Part shown: piece by piece, positions 40,690 through 54,869 of the stretch
How positions within the stretch are numbered: position 1 is the stretch's first letter
Layout: every line of letters begins with the position of its first letter
Assembly (NCBI GenBank): GCA_964016885.1
Contig: OZ024743.1
Coordinates: forward strand, 20,626,295-20,690,294
DNA length: 64,000 nt
Reading direction: 5' to 3'
DNA from: Eledone cirrhosa
Lineage: Eukaryota > Mollusca > Cephalopoda > Octopoda > Eledonidae
The notes under the pieces: model-generated
What the model was told of the DNA's origin: nothing
The model's database searches: none
Seen by the model: only the letters and a program-made list of their open reading frames with translations
Position numbers and translations under genes: made by a program

Positions 40690-41335
40690 TGGTTGTAAAA
40701 TGGCTACCCATATGACATTTTAACTGCTTTAAAAAACATCTTCAAATAGCCTACCAATGAAATCATAGTCTGATACACAAAGAATTGGCCATAGAGTCTG
40801 TTGTTAAATATGTGAGTTATCTTTAGAAGCATAGCTTATAATGTCACTTCAAAAATGTGATTGCTGACTCATTCAATAATAAATGAATTCATGATTCATT
40901 TATGATGGGAATCTCTTTTGCCCATATTTAAACCAAACCACTGGAAAACATATCACAAGCTTTGTGATCAGCTACATGCTTAGAACATTGCTATGAATGA
41001 TTCTTATACAATTTAGAAGTACAAATTTGTGTAGCAGTCTCCAGCCGAATGGCTAGAGTCCTACATCTGAGAATTTCATATCTGAAACAGCTGTGTGTAA
41101 TCTAAGATTCTTGACTAAAGACTGTAAGTGTACAATATTAGCAGTTTTAGATAAAATGACTACTCCAATCAAGAAATGTTGTGTACTAGAATTAAAGACA
41201 AAATGCCATAGAACACATACAGTCAAGTGTATTACTTTACACTATCTTGTTACTGCAAAGATGTTATTTTTGGTATTCCTCTTCTGAGCAAACACCAGCA
41301 TTGCCACAATAGGACTTTGGGGATTGCTCTGTGAT
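40690..41335. other. Unassigned
   Basis: No recognised feature. Confidence 0.4.
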
Positions 41336-42094
41336 TTCATTAAAATTTGGTCTAACAAAATCTCTCACCAGCTTTTAAACTAATAGTTACAAAATCTCAC
41401 AAATTTAAATCGTCTGATACTCAATTCATTCAGCTAGAAGTGAATAGAATTCTCAAAGAAGGTATTATCATGCTAAGTGATCTGCTCTATCAAGCACAAA
41501 TGATTGTCATTAACAATAACAGCAAAAGGAGATTAGTGGTTGTCCATTTTGTAACTAGTAATAAATTCACCTATCTAGAATCTTACCCAATGCTCAACTT
41601 AACTTAGTCAAAGAAATGTCTTCTTAGAAAATATTTAGAACTATTGACTTATGTAGCACATAATGCTATGCTGTGTTACATTTCCATGCATGAGTATTTA
41701 CCACTTTTGTGGCAGATCCTCAATTATTTCTGTCAAAACATTTTAGATTAATTCTTACAAAAGGTATTGCATGTTTGCAATGGATTGTAGACAATCATAT
41801 TCATGAAAAGGATTGGAAGGCATGTAGGCCTATTTGGATGATGTCACCATATGTGATAAAAACCAAAGAGTAAAATAACAAACATTTATAGAAATTCTTA
41901 AAAGTTGTTTATAAATCTATTATGATACTGAATAACACTAATTGTAGATTTTCAACTGAATGTTTGTATTCTAAGTTATCAATTTAGCTATAATGATCTG
42001 CATCATGATTCCTTATGTTAAACTTCACTGAAATAAATATCTACCCATATAATATGAACTAATAAACATGTCTACCAATAGACTTAAGTTCATT

Positions 42095-42235
42095 TGTGAA
42101 GGCACATGGATTATTGGTTAGAGTGTTCAGCTCATGATCATTAATTCATGAGTTCCATTCCTGGACTGGTCAGTACATTATGTCCTTGAGCAAGGCACTT
42201 TATTTCACATTGTTTCATAGCATTACCAATAATAC
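42095..42235 (+). mobile_element. SINE family 1 head, nested in the Gypsy relic
   Basis: GAAGGCACATGGATTATTGG, ATGAGTTCCATTCCTGGAC and CCTTGAGCAAGGCACTTTAT; no LINE-derived 3' part. Confidence 0.7.
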
Positions 42236-42524
42236 AATCTCTGGTAACAGAACAAAAATTTAAAAAAGCATCCTTGTTGGACTGCATTTCTATTACTTGG
42301 AGTGAAATATGTGAAGCTACTAGGGACAGAGAGACATGGTAATCTGTTGCTGAGGCTGCCTCTTGTTTCTCTATATTAGATTGAGATGAATCTGACCTTA
42401 CTAATAAACATGCCTACTAAATCCTTATTTTGACTCTGTTAGTGATTTTACCAATGACTTTCATGTTACTCTGAAGGAATAATGTTTTCTGATTTATACT
42501 CAAGGCCAACAGGGGAAAATCAAT

Positions 42525-42690
42525 TAAATTGACCTTGGTGCATTACTGGTACTTTATTTTATCCACTCTCTAAAGATGAAAGGCAAAGCTAACCTCAGCA
42601 GGATTTGAACTCAGAACATGAAGGGCAGTAACTCTATGCCGTAAAGCATGTTGTCCAATGCTTACCTATTACTGCCAATCAGAAAGATGC
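42525..42690 (-). mobile_element. SINE family 3, nested in the Gypsy relic
   Basis: CATTACTGGTACTTTATTTT, AACCTCAGCAGGATTTGAAC and TTACTGCCAATCAG: complement of family 3. Confidence 0.72.
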
Positions 42691-43887
42691 AATAGCAATC
42701 AGTAACTTAAAAATATCTATTATGAAATCTGCCTAGGTTAAAGTATCCCAACCTCTATTCACAGACAAAATCAATGCATCTGATGCCACCATTAAATCTA
42801 CACTTAATAGAAATAGTAGGCATCTAGCATTCTTTTCTTGGACACTAAATTCTGCTAAAAAATCATTGCACAATAGAAAGAGATTTATGTAATAGCTGAG
42901 GTCATTTTCATTCTGAGAAATCTGTAGCATATATGTTCAATATAAAACACAATAGTAAGATTATAAATGAGAAAATAATCCACAAACTCGTGCTGTTCTG
43001 TCAAGAAATCTGACATCATCTTGAATATTTTAATGCTGCCAAAGATACACTATTTCATAACTTTTGTTGTGCTGCTTCACAGTAATGCAGGTCCCGATAC
43101 CATCCTGCTGTTACAAGTTTTTCACCTTTTCTTCAACTCATTGTATCTATGCATCCCTTTCATTTCATGAGCGTTGATTGTAAATTGTCATTACCATCTG
43201 TATGATGGAATAAATATCTGTTAGTTGTTGTCAATGAATATTGCTATTTTCTGTTTAATTTTCCAACTGTCATTTCTGGTTTGACTCTATTATTTTTCAT
43301 TTCTGATTTGCCTGGGTGTATCTACGAGATTGAGGAATTTTTTCATGCTTTGCTAACTGAAGATTTTCTTGCATGATAGGGTCACCCAACTAGCAATTTA
43401 ACTCCATACCACTCTAGCAAAAATTGACAGTGTTGGTACCATCTTGAAAACTTTAGAATATTCAGAGTTATCTATCCACACATAGGAACCACTTTAGCAT
43501 TTGGTGTCGATCCTATATGTACATACACAGATTATACACCCCATGGGCACTTATTTGACTACCCCATCAAAATAACTGCTAGAGGAATGAGCATGCCACC
43601 TTGATTTACCTCACCCAGAAAGGTTCTGTTGTGAAGGTACATATGTAGTAATGATGGCCCTTTAGTTTAAGAAGTTAAGCTATTAAAATCATCCACAATA
43701 TGCTCACATTTATTTTCCCATTGGTCTAGAAAGTTTCATAGCAATAAGGAACTTCGCCTCATCATGAAATATCCTATATATGGCTAAGGTTAACTATGAC
43801 AAGAGTGTTCTAACTGAGAGCATCAGTATTTTTGAAAAGTGCATCGGCTTTTCTAATTTGACTCTTGATAAAGCACCTAGACAGGAA

Positions 43888-44605
43888 TCTGTATCTATCT
43901 ATCTATCTAGGACGGATAAAATTCCCGAGATCCATGGACGAGTTCTCTCCAGCAGTCTCTGTCCCTCATTATCGCTGCCATGTCCTGTGTCTCCAACAGA
44001 CCAGTGTCTGTCCTTAGGGCATCAACATACATTAACCTTGGTCTTCCTCTTCCAGTGTGTCCATGCAGGGGCTCCTACAGGGGCACTGAGTGCAGTGTCA
44101 ACTCTGGATGTCCAGCTAACCTCAGTCTCCTCTGTGTCACTTTTGAGCTGACTTTTGGGAGGCTCCTATACAGCTTTGAGTTTTTCATCTTCAGTGTATA
44201 CTGATTAATGTTCAGAGCCATCCTCAGCATACTCGTGTAGCATCCATCCACCATCTGAGTGAGCTTCTTGGTCAGTGTCCAAGTCTCAGACCCGTACAGC
44301 AGCACAGACTCCACTACAGCAATGAAGAGGCGGATCTTCAGGTATTTACGAAGGTCCGACTTCCACACCGATCTCAAACTGTGGTACACTGCCCAGGCTT
44401 TGTTCTTCCTCTCAACCACATCATCTTCCATATTCCCAATCCTTGCTCCCAAATACAGGAAGTCCTCAACTAATTCCAGCGGCTTCCCGCCTACATTAGT
44501 AATTCCCTCTGGCTTCTCAACATTCTCTACCAGACATTTTGTCTTAGTCTCATTCATTCTCAGCCCCACACTCATCGACACTACAAAATAATTAACCATT
44601 TATGA
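43888..44605 (-). pseudogene. LINE C-terminal fragment, second RTE-like family
   Basis: An ORF of 174 residues on the minus strand (44599-44075) reads GLRMNETKTKCLVE, FLYLGARIGNMEDDVVER, RKNKAWAVYHSLRSVWKS and LLYGSETWTLTKKLTQ, then LRRLAGHPEL-like text. This is the region after the RT active site. Downstream the frame is lost, but the sequence runs on to a (TATC)n tail at 43890-43912. The 3' end also occurs alone at 20053-20142. Confidence 0.78.
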
Positions 44606-46300
44606 AATTTGTTAAGAAATCCAGTTACACTTGAATATTTTGTATGATATGATTATACATTAAAATATTGAAATTTTGAGATATTTCTTGTATGTAATTT
44701 TATAGTTAGAGGTGGGGAGTTGATGTATTAAGTTCATGTAAGTAATGTTGTAAATTTCTTAGATAAATCTCTACTACTGGCTACTGATGCTATAAATACC
44801 CTTGTAAACTGGTATCTCTACAGTCTGTAAGTAAATGCCATTAGATGTTTAGTAAATTAAAACCTGGTTTCAACTGACTTTTTTTCTTTGGTTATTCATA
44901 ATTGATACTTTCTGCTTAAGCCATAATAGTCATTTCCTCTTCATCTTCTTAATTTCTTCAACCATCTGAGGCCTTCATATGTCTTATGAAACCATGGATC
45001 CACACCCAAAAAGTTCCTTTCCAATGTGCAGGCATTGGCAAGTTTTATATATATGTATATATATTTTTTTAAGATCAGTTATCCTTGATGCATGCATGTC
45101 TTCCCTCTCCCTGCCACAGGTACAGTCCAAGGTAAAAGAAAGGGCTGATATAGCTTGGCACTAGTAATGCAGCAGGTGAACCTCAGAACACAAAAGAACC
45201 AAAGGATATACCATAGGACATTACATTTGATGCTCTAACAATGTTGTCAATACACCACACTCAACTGAAAAGATGAAATGCAATGCTGGCATTGGCAGGA
45301 TTTGAACTTAGACTGCAGAGATTTGGAACACATGTTGCAAGGCATTTCCTACCCTCCAATCATATAAAAAAAGTTAATCTTTTCCTATATTCAGTCTGTG
45401 TTTGTTTAAATTTCTCAAATTAACCTTAATTTGTGAAATGCTTCAAGGATTGCATTTATTAAAATATCCAATGACAAATGTAAATCATAACTTGTAACGA
45501 TAGAGGGGAAATAAAAACAATCCTATCATAACAAAAAAATTAAAATTGATCATAAAATTTATTCAATCATTGTATATACAAATGTCTATAAAAATGATTT
45601 TATGGTACTTTTATAATTGCTAAACATTATCAATCTTCAGATTACTTTAATCTTAAATAGATAAATTTTAAAAATGGTTGACACTTTTCATTTAATTATA
45701 AACTTCCAATATCCTGGTATTAGTTAGTGCTATAGTAGAGATCTCATTACAAAATCAATGCAACAGATGCTGCTAATCATATTAAGGTTCTTTTTAACAG
45801 AAATATTTCATTCACTGATATGGAATATTAAAATCAATGTATTTAAATGGTAAAATAAAATTCTTCATGCAGCATATAATTAAACATTTAGAATTCTATA
45901 TAACAAATTTAATTAAGTAACAAAATATGTTGTTATTATATATAAATTAAATTTATTCACCTGATTAATTCGTTCAGTCACTCATGAACTCTAATTAATT
46001 TCAGTCATGTATATTTAAACTATTTGAAGAACTGAATCCACTTCATTTCACAATACCATTAAAAATGATATCAAATTATTTAAACCGCTAAACAAAATTC
46101 ATAGAAAATTATAAAATTTGTTAATAGTTATAAACTGTACATGCTTAAAGTGAAATTGTTGTTGATATTGTCTACGTTTAGAGCTTTGTTGCTCCACAAA
46201 ATAAGTAACAGAGTCCTAAAATATATTCTCTCGAATTTTGATATTTATATATGTAAATAGAACATATTTTAAGAGAATAAATTTCCTGATTTTTTTTCAG
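44606..46300. other. 1.7 kb AT-rich DNA; one weak SINE relic
   Basis: A family 3-like scrap (GGCATTGGCAGGATTTGAAC, minus) lies near 45285-45360. Nothing else recognised. Confidence 0.4.
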
Positions 46301-46318
46301 TTCTAACCTGGAAGACAG
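46301..46318 (+). other. Possible 18-nt microexon
   Basis: CTGATTTTTTTTCAG|TTCTA..GACAG|GTAAAT: a strong polypyrimidine-AG acceptor is followed after 18 bases by a good donor. The length keeps frame; one phase reads SNLEDR. Such sites also arise by chance in AT-rich DNA. Confidence 0.25.
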
Positions 46319-49300
46319 GTAAATTATTCATTCTTCTTTATTTTTAATATATTGGCTCATTTCAAATATTTTTGCTGTTATATACTTGCCTTTAGATTTT
46401 TTCCTCGCTCAATAAATTTATTATTTTATTTTTAATGTTATCACTAAAATACAAACATTAAATTTAAACTATGTGTCTCATGTGTCCATTACGGAAGTGA
46501 GGAATCATTGAAAACCTCTTGCTTTCAAAGACATGTCAATAGAATAGAATTTATAAATATGAAGTCAGTATTTATAACTTAATTGAAATCTGTTAGAAAC
46601 TTATTCATCATAAAAAGTTGCCTATTGAAAAGTGATAATAGAAGTTTTATAACAAAAAAAAAAAAAAAAACTATTATATTTAAATCTTTTTCATTTTAAT
46701 CTTTTGCTGGTCTTAATTTAGGTTTAATATATTTTTGGAGGCTACGATTTCAGAGATAAATTTTATATTCGTTTCTTTGTGGGAAAAAACACATTGGTTT
46801 TAAATTTTATGTTTAAAAAGAAATATTTTTTATAAAAGGGAAGTATTATTTGATTACTTCGTAGGACAGCATCATTTTGCCTTGCACAATGTAAATTAAT
46901 TCTAAATTAATAAAATGTTAACTCTTTAGGCATTTCCCATACATTAGTGAGAAAAATGCATTGAAACTCCAGTGATAGTAACAATTCGGTAACATTGGAA
47001 GAACATGTTTCTTGCATGAGTATTTTTAAAATTGCAAAATAATTCATTATCAAATTTCTTGATCAACCTTAAACTAGATGGTTTGTCTTTCCTATGAATT
47101 TAAATGAAACTTAGTGAATAATTTGTTATAATTAAAAACATGAAGATTTTCCAAGCATTAAATTTACTTAATTCAGTTCAATTCTCCTTTTCAATTAAAT
47201 GCATAGGATCATTTTGCTTGAAATAATAGCATTACTGCATATGCTAATTAGTTAAATCAAGAAAGGAATCAATAAAACTATAAGTAAATTTATAATGTCA
47301 TACCTGCCTTACTATACAAATTAAGGCAAAAGCCACGTTTCAATATAGTACTTATTAAACTTTACATGTAATTTTAAATATTTCATGACAATAAGAGAGA
47401 TTATTACTTAGAATTGGAAAATATTGTTTGTCAGGAACGACGTATATTTTTTATGCTATGAAAATGCAAGTTTCCTACATAATATAGCTGTTTTATATTG
47501 AAGTGAAGAAATATTCAATATTGATTGGTAGAAACCAATTAGGAAAAATATTTTTGAAGTCTTGTTGACTTTGCAAGAAAAAAGAGAGAAATCATAAAAC
47601 TTTACTTAATACTTACAGAAGCTGGTTTCAATCGACTAGCTTGCTTTGTGGGAGGAAAAACAATATTTTGATTCTTCAGAATAAAGTACCATATTGTCAT
47701 GTAATGTGAAGTAAAAAAATAAATTAAAGTTTTACTGTGATCAAAAACAAATTGGTAGTTTTTAGAACAAGTAGTATTATATTTAAAAATTTATCTTCAG
47801 TAGAGTGATTCACTTTGGTAGACAGTGTTCAATCCATTTTGGTTTTTAATCATTAAAAAGCTATTGAAAATGCTAAGGTAGTGAAAACCACTCTATTGTA
47901 GAAACAATATTTCTCATATCTCATCCTCATCGACTCTTCAATATTTTTGTTTCGATTTATTCACTTTGGAAATATTGGGATTTTTTCTTCAAATTTTAAT
48001 GAACATTTTTTATCATATCTTATTGTTTTAACCCTCTCAAATTATAATATTTATAATATTATATGTAATAATATTAAACTATAATATTTATGTGTAGAAA
48101 ATATGTTAAAATTCCCCATGCTCTTTAGAAAATGTTATCTATTTCCACTTTAAAAAGATATTTTTCTGTAAGTGTTTTAATAGTGCGTAATATATTATGG
48201 CATTAATATTTTTGTATCAAAATAGCAGAATAGCCATCACAGTTGATAGGGCAATGCTGATACCATTTATGGAATTGGTAATCTAAATATACACATACAT
48301 GGGTCTAAATTCTATTGCACCACAAAATAAGCTGCTACTGACGTTCCTAATATCAATACATCAGCAAGTCAAGGCATATGCTGTATCTCTAAAATTAGAG
48401 CTTGTATAACAAAACTGATAGTATATTTGATAGTATATAACCAATAAGTTATAACCAACATGTGTGTTGATCAGTATATTTCATAGAAGTGAGAAAATGG
48501 GGATATATTACAAAAGAAAGAAATTGACAACATAGTTTACAAAACCAATGATATCCCACCTCCAAATTAGCCAAGAACAATTCTCAGATATAAGTTAGGA
48601 AAAACTGTGTTACTCAGTGTACGAATGAAGTTTAGAATATAAGTATGTACTTTATTATAACCATGAAGCTCCATCATTCTTCTTCTGTATTGAAATTTGC
48701 TTCTATTTATGTAACCAAATCTAGAATATAAGTATACGTTCATATTAAATTGATCATTTCTCAATTTATACTTCAGTACAAATTTAAATTTTAGTATAAA
48801 AATATAACCTATTTTATGGAAAGTACCTTAAACATATAAACTATATTTTACCACAGCATTTAAAAATTACTTATGAAATACCTTTCAAATGCTCTATTGA
48901 CACAGTGTTTAAACTTGACAGAATAACATCAAATTTCAAATGAAGGTCAACATTTGATAAAGTTGTTCGATGTCAAATTAAAACTTCATTAATTGAAATA
49001 TCTAAATTAAAGGCAAATATTCTAAAATATGATTGAATAACAGTTATTTATGTTAATAAAGAATACAAGTTAATTGAATATTTCTAATGGCTTCTTAAAT
49101 AGCATGATTTTATACCATTTCATAACAATGCTTAAAGTTCCATGGATCTCTGAATTATGAAAAATCTAAGGAAGTAATATCGATTTTAAGAACTGGTTTA
49201 TTTATTTTAATTTATGTTCAGACTTGAAAATTCCACTCTAGTCTTAAAAATAATAAATGCTATCATTTTTCTGGAAATATTTAAAAGTTAAAGCTATGTA

Positions 49301-50045
49301 TTGAATATTTTAAATATTTTTTCATGATGTTTCCGACATCAAATATTTGTACTGATAACCTTTAACCATAATTTCACAGTTATCTTTAGATGTTCTAAAA
49401 TCAAAGCAGTATTAAAAGGAGAGGCTATACTAATTTCCTCTTATGCATGAGAAATGACTGCATACATTCACAAACCAATACACATACATATTTTATAATT
49501 TATTATATATAATTTAAAGCAATATTAAATGATAGTTTAAATGTTGCCTTTAATTTGTATGTTCAAACTGTACCACATGTATTTCAAACTGCTCATTTCA
49601 ATTGTCTACCCAGTAAAGTTTAGAAGCCATTCCACTGGATATTAGTTACTACACCACTGATTTTGACAAATTTATTTTTAATTCCAGAAGCATTTCAGCT
49701 GTTATTGATAATCAACATACAAAGTTTAAAAAAACAATTAGTGTAATAAATCTGAATATTTAAAGTTGGAAGTAATCTTTAATATTTAGTGAAATAAGTA
49801 AATGCTGTTTATTTTATATGTATAGCTTTTATAATTTGTTTTACATGGAAACATAAAATGAAAAATTTAGAATTATGAACATAAAGTAAACAAATATTGA
49901 TACAAAATGTTAGGTCTATAGTCATATCTAAATTTTCATTTCTAAGTTATTGGTTCTTTCAAGTGAAAATACTGCAAGCATGTCATATAATTTTTTCTGT
50001 TTGAACTAGTCCATAGCTCGATAAAAAAAATGTCAAAATGTTGAA
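46319..50045. other. 3.7 kb very AT-rich DNA, nothing recognised
   Basis: A17 run near 46653-46670. No repeat or exon that I can support. It is the longest stretch without recognised mobile DNA in the window. Confidence 0.5.
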
Positions 50046-50048
50046 TAC

Positions 50049-50049
<1 letters not shown>

Positions 50050-50087
<38 letters not shown>

Positions 50088-50111
50088 GACACACACAGAC
50101 ACAAACACTCA

Positions 50112-50187
<76 letters not shown>

Positions 50188-50202
50188 TGTATGTACGTAT
50201 GT

Positions 50203-50234
<32 letters not shown>

Positions 50235-50235
50235 C
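50050..50235. repeat. Compound TA / CA microsatellite
   Basis: (TA)n at 50051-50080, (AC)n at 50104-50183, then TA and ATGTACGTATGTATA text. Confidence 0.97.
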
Positions 50236-51634
50236 AGCTAAAATTAAGAGATGCAGTTAAATCAAATAAGAAAATATTTAATTGATTTTATTTTTCTACT
50301 GAAAAGTTTCCGCACTTAGCGAACTTTAATAAAATCTAATTAGCGTCTTACAAAGATAAATACTTAACCAATACCAGAAGACAGTATTTCCTCATGAACC
50401 CATCCTCGTGTGAGAATTAAATGTATTTCTGAGAAGCCTTTTTTAAAGAAATACTTCTTGTTTGTTAATGTATGCTAAAACTCGTATTTATACTTTTGTT
50501 AAATATTCAGTATTCCTATAGCATAGTCAAAAGGGAATTGAAATGGAATTCAAAAGAACTATTAGTTATCAGATTAAGCAAAATGATTGAAAATGTATTC
50601 TAAATTTTGTGAAATGAAGAAAAATGAATATCAAATTGACAGAATTTTTCTTTTTTTTTTTTAAGTTATTGTAAAAGAAAAAGTACCCAGGGACAAGGAC
50701 ATTATTTTTTGTCCCTTTGACTGTAATATACCAAGTGTCATTGTAGTAGCTATCAGAGTTTTCAATGGTTACTACATAATAATGTATATATTTTCTCCAA
50801 GATAAAGATTAGTCTATTGAATGCTGCACATATGAGAAGAATTTGAGTTCAATAAAATACTGCATCAATTATACAGTTTACATGTTGCTTACATATTTTG
50901 TTTTGTCTTGGGAAAACTAAATTTATTTTAAAATGCCATATACAATAAACATCTTTGTTCTCTTTCTACTTTTCACCTCAGCGCTTCTTTCCATATCTTC
51001 TGCTATCTTCCTTTGCTATATTTTATAACACCTTTGCACCCATGACTCATTATTCATTGGTTATTGTCCATACCAACAAAGTTATTTCTCTTCCATACAC
51101 CAGTTGATGCCTTTAATGGGAAGCTATTATTTCAACTCAATTGTGCTCTATCTTTCATGCATGGTAATATTACATAACCAATGGAGTATAGTCACTTTAT
51201 TTTTCCCTAGCTTCCACATATCTTCTATTTAAAATCTTTATACTCACTAAGATGCAACATCATATTCCTTATGCATTCCTCATTTCACACAGGAATAGAA
51301 AACTTTTGTTGTTGTTATTGTTCAGGTCTAATTGGATATACCCAAAATCACTACCATTCTAGCAGTGATTATTCTGACACTACATATATCTATAACTATA
51401 TTTTTCAGTGTATACTTCTGTTTTTAAGATTGTAAGGTGTGAGAATTTGGCTTATATTTCTAACAGTTTCATCAACTACATATAAATCCCCTTTATGGTT
51501 TCCAAACGTTTACCTATTTTTGCCTCTTACTACTATGCTTACATGACAATTATCTGAAATACTAATTACATATTGGACATAAGAAAAATTTCCTGCTAAA
51601 TCAAAATGAGTTATCTCAACTGTCCATCACTTTC
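50236..51634. other. 1.4 kb AT-rich DNA, nothing recognised
   Basis: No coding or repeat signal that I can support. Confidence 0.4.
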
Positions 51635-51936
51635 TTAACCTCTTCAGTGCCATAGATGAGATAACGCGTCATAACATATATGCATTCCAGTGCCACAGAC
51701 TTGTGTTAACATGTTTGAACACTTTTCCAAAAGTTCATAACTTCAAAGTTATGAACTCGTTTCCAACAGTTCATAACTTCAAAGCTAGATGGGGTTACCA
51801 GTTTATTGATGTGATGTTTGTCAATCATTCAGATATGTGTTGTTAATAAATGTTTGTTTACAAAAATAGTCATTTTACTAGGAAAAAAAACCCGCACAGC
51901 AACCGGCTGTGTGAAATATATGCGGCAGTCAACATG
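51635..51936. mobile_element. piggyBac-type MITE, copy 1
   Basis: It starts TTAACCTCTTCAGTGCC and ends GCGGCAGTCAAC, homologous over its length to 59256-59488 in opposite orientation. It contains an extra duplicated AGTTCATAACTTCAAAG. The right TTAA is mutated. Confidence 0.55.
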
Positions 51937-52044
51937 GGTGTTCATATTGCTAACTATTTCTCTACACCTAACTCTTCTGATCATATTTTGTGTACTCATT
52001 GTTTACTCTGATCACATAGTAATGAGTTAATAGTTACATATATA

Positions 52045-52393
52045 TCAGTGACGGTACATGGCTTAGTGGTTTTTGTTACTGGACTTACAATCATCAAGTC
52101 ATGATTTTGGATCAGTGGGCACAATGTGTCTTTTTGTAAGATACTTTCATGTAAGTCCAGTCATCTCAACTGGAGAAAACGAGTTGTGACAACACTGGTA
52201 CTAAGGTGTATTAATCTTTGCCTTTCTTGTAGACAATGTAAGTTTTGTGGTAAGAGTAGACATGAATGCATGAGTGACTACTGGTCTTCCACAAAACAAC
52301 CAGCCCTGGTTTGTGCCTAGGAGAAACCAACCTATGGTTTGTCAGTCATGAGTGCATAACACATGACCAGTCATGGCCAAAGGTGGGGTAGAC

Positions 52394-52395
<2 letters not shown>
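52045..52395 (+). mobile_element. tRNA-derived SINE, family 2, old
   Basis: GGTACATGGCTTAGTGG head, AACGAGTTGTGACAACACTG, ACTGGTCTTCCACAAAAC and ACATGACCAGTCATGGCC end. Confidence 0.65.

Positions 52396-52439
<44 letters not shown>
52396..52439 (+). repeat. (CT)n microsatellite
   Basis: About 21 CT repeats directly after the SINE, as also seen at 19724 and 31112. Confidence 0.97.
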
Positions 52440-52440
<1 letters not shown>

Positions 52441-53160
52441 ATGTATCAAGCAAGGTCACTTTTCAGACAACATTAGTGTTTTGTGCTCTGTATGACTAAT
52501 TATCACTTTGGTCCTTGCTATGCTGACTATTAATCCAATGGACTATATGCCATTCTCCTTTATTCAAATATTTCTACAATGAGAACCAGTTCATAGATAT
52601 AAAATTTCTTAAACATAAGAAAATCTTAATAGCCTGTCTTGCAAAAGTAATACCTTTTTATAATGTAGAGGAAGGGGCACAGAGTATATGACACTTTTCA
52701 AGGCTTCCAAGTCTGAAAAAAGAAAATCAGAAAGTTACGTTGAGACAAGAAACCTAGCTAGAATGCTTGCATCAGAGATGATTCTACAAAATGTAGCCAA
52801 CAGCAATGCGGGCATATTAAACTGGGCAACAGATTAAATCTAACACTAAAATTTGATAAGTATTATTTCTCTGTAAAACCCTTCATATTCTTCTATTATC
52901 ACATGCTATTGGTGAAGGTTATTGGTGTTATGAGCTTTACAGAAGAAATATATTTGGAAACCCTGCTTCTAATGAAGTGTTTAAATATAATTGTATTATA
53001 AAATGGTATTTGGTGTCTAAAAAAAAATGATAAAGGCCCTAGGGGTACTGTTCTGATATATGACATGTCTTGGGTAATTTAAACCTGGTGGAGCCCATCA
53101 CTTTCCTGGTCAGATCAAAATTAATTTCTTCCAAAGAGAGAGAGAAAGAAAGAAATGCAG
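52440..53160. other. Unassigned
   Basis: A few LINE-middle-like phrases (GAACCAGTTCATAGA) are too weak to call. Confidence 0.35.
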
Positions 53161-53164
53161 AGGA

Positions 53165-53310
53165 AGAATCAACACCAGTAATGGACTGATTCTTTATTTA
53201 TTGACTTCAAAAGGATGAAAATTGACCTCATCCAGATTTGAACTGAGTGCAATTAGTCAGAAAAATACTGAGCATGTTTAATCCAACACCCTAATGACTG
53301 TCTATTTACT
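53165..53310 (-). mobile_element. SINE family 3 relic
   Basis: GGACTGATTCTTTATTTATT and CCTCATCCAGATTTGAACTG, then AATCCAACACCCTAATG. Confidence 0.5.
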
Positions 53311-54865
53311 ACCCTATTTGAAGTGTACAGCCTATTAATATTGCCCACCTATGTAAAGCCCATTGAACAACAATAAACAGGCTTTCCTGTTCAATATAAA
53401 TGTACAAGCCTATATAGAAGAACACATTCTGGATTAACCTTTGCTTCTGTTTAATGTATTCTATTCAAGAAACATTTATTTCGATGTTGAGTTTTATCTA
53501 TAATAAAACAAGACACTTCTTAAATGAACAATTATTCAAAAAAAATCATTAAAAGGATATCTCTTCATTTCAATGAACTTTCTCTTTCTGTTTTGTCAGA
53601 ATAACTATTTCCATTTTTTTAGTGCTGCATTGTGGTGATCTTGTGATGCCCAGGAACAACTTTACAATCGAAAGTAGGGAATTCTGGTGTCTTGTGGCAA
53701 CTTCATAAACAATAAAGAAAAAAAAACAAATCAGCAAGGCTTTTGTATTTGTTCGGGCTGCTATGAATAGATGACAAATCTCTCTCAGATTGCTCTCTGA
53801 TATCTTAAAAAGGAAGGAAATGTTGGATGTAGTTTTAGATACACTGTGTCTGAATAGAAAAACAGTATGGTCATACCCATGTGATATTTATAGGATAATA
53901 TGAGATCTGTTATAACATTAGTTGAAATTTATATATGTATATTTTAGATGCAAAATAAGGATTAGATGTAACCAATTGCTACAGTTAAATAAGGTACTGA
54001 ACAAAGAAACAAACTATAATTAGGATGGTTAATAGTCTAAGTAAGGTTGTGAGATTTGAAATATATAGGGTTTAAGGTTTGGTGTGTTTTTAATTCATTT
54101 TATTTTAAATACATTTCAACATTTTTGGCCTCAATCTGATATTTGGTGATAGATTCTGGAGTTCAATTACTGTTCTGTATATGTACACATATATCTTAGA
54201 AATAGTTCCTGATATTAAAGTCGTCAAACTAAAGTTAATAATGACGTCTTACTTTCTACATTTCTGTCTCCCGAATGTCATTCAAATAGCAAAACTCAAT
54301 TCATTTTAAGGATGCTGTCAGCTAATATATTTCTATCTCCTATTCGACATCATATTTTCATTATAACTTCAGAATATCTAGAGAGAAAACTAGTTTGAAT
54401 ACATTTAGATTTACTTTTCCATATATGATTCTGCCAAGTATCATTTAGCTAGTCTGGTGTTAGCTTTAGGGAGGGTGTCATTCTTATAAATGATCAAGTA
54501 ATTGCTTTATTTATAAGCAAGATCATCAGCTGAAGTACATATCACCTCAATTTTTACTTTTTTCGATTTTACTTGAGATTTACCTAGTTTGGCTCACTCG
54601 TTTGATACTTTTGTCTGCTTTTATATTCTCTTTGGCTTATATTTGCTTGAATTTTTTTTTTTTTTTAATTTCCTTATCTATTAATCATTGAATATAATTG
54701 GTTGTTCACTCAGCAATGTTTTCTTTTTTACATACAGAATTATTTACTTATATTTTATATTGCTAACTAGTGTTTGCTATTTTTTATTAAAAATGTTCTT
54801 GAATAAAACAATTCTGTGAATAGAATGTGTATGTAATATATATATATATTGTCTGTGTGTGTATT
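53311..54865. other. 1.5 kb AT-rich DNA, nothing recognised
   Basis: No supported feature. Confidence 0.4.
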
Positions 54866-54869
54866 TATG

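Larger units (their letters stand above)
41340..43770 (+). pseudogene. Ty3/Gypsy retrotransposon pol relic
   Basis: In order along the plus strand: RT N-terminal part (SDTQFIQLEVNRILKEGII, 41400-41480), an RT block near the position of the Gypsy LDD box (HIHEKDWKACRPIWMM, 41800), RNase H (FTDKINASDATIKSTLNRN then LAFFSWTLNSAKKSLHNRK, 42755-42890) and the integrase C-terminal third (TSNLTPYHSSK, YTPHGHLFDYPIKITARG, 43390-43590). Stops and shifts are frequent, the RT catalytic box is not intact, and no LTR was found. Two SINEs are nested in it. It is an old, dead copy. Confidence 0.72.

Noticed and set aside
44259..44591. 110-residue plus-strand ORF
   Set aside because: Antisense shadow of the LINE C-terminal fragment on the minus strand.
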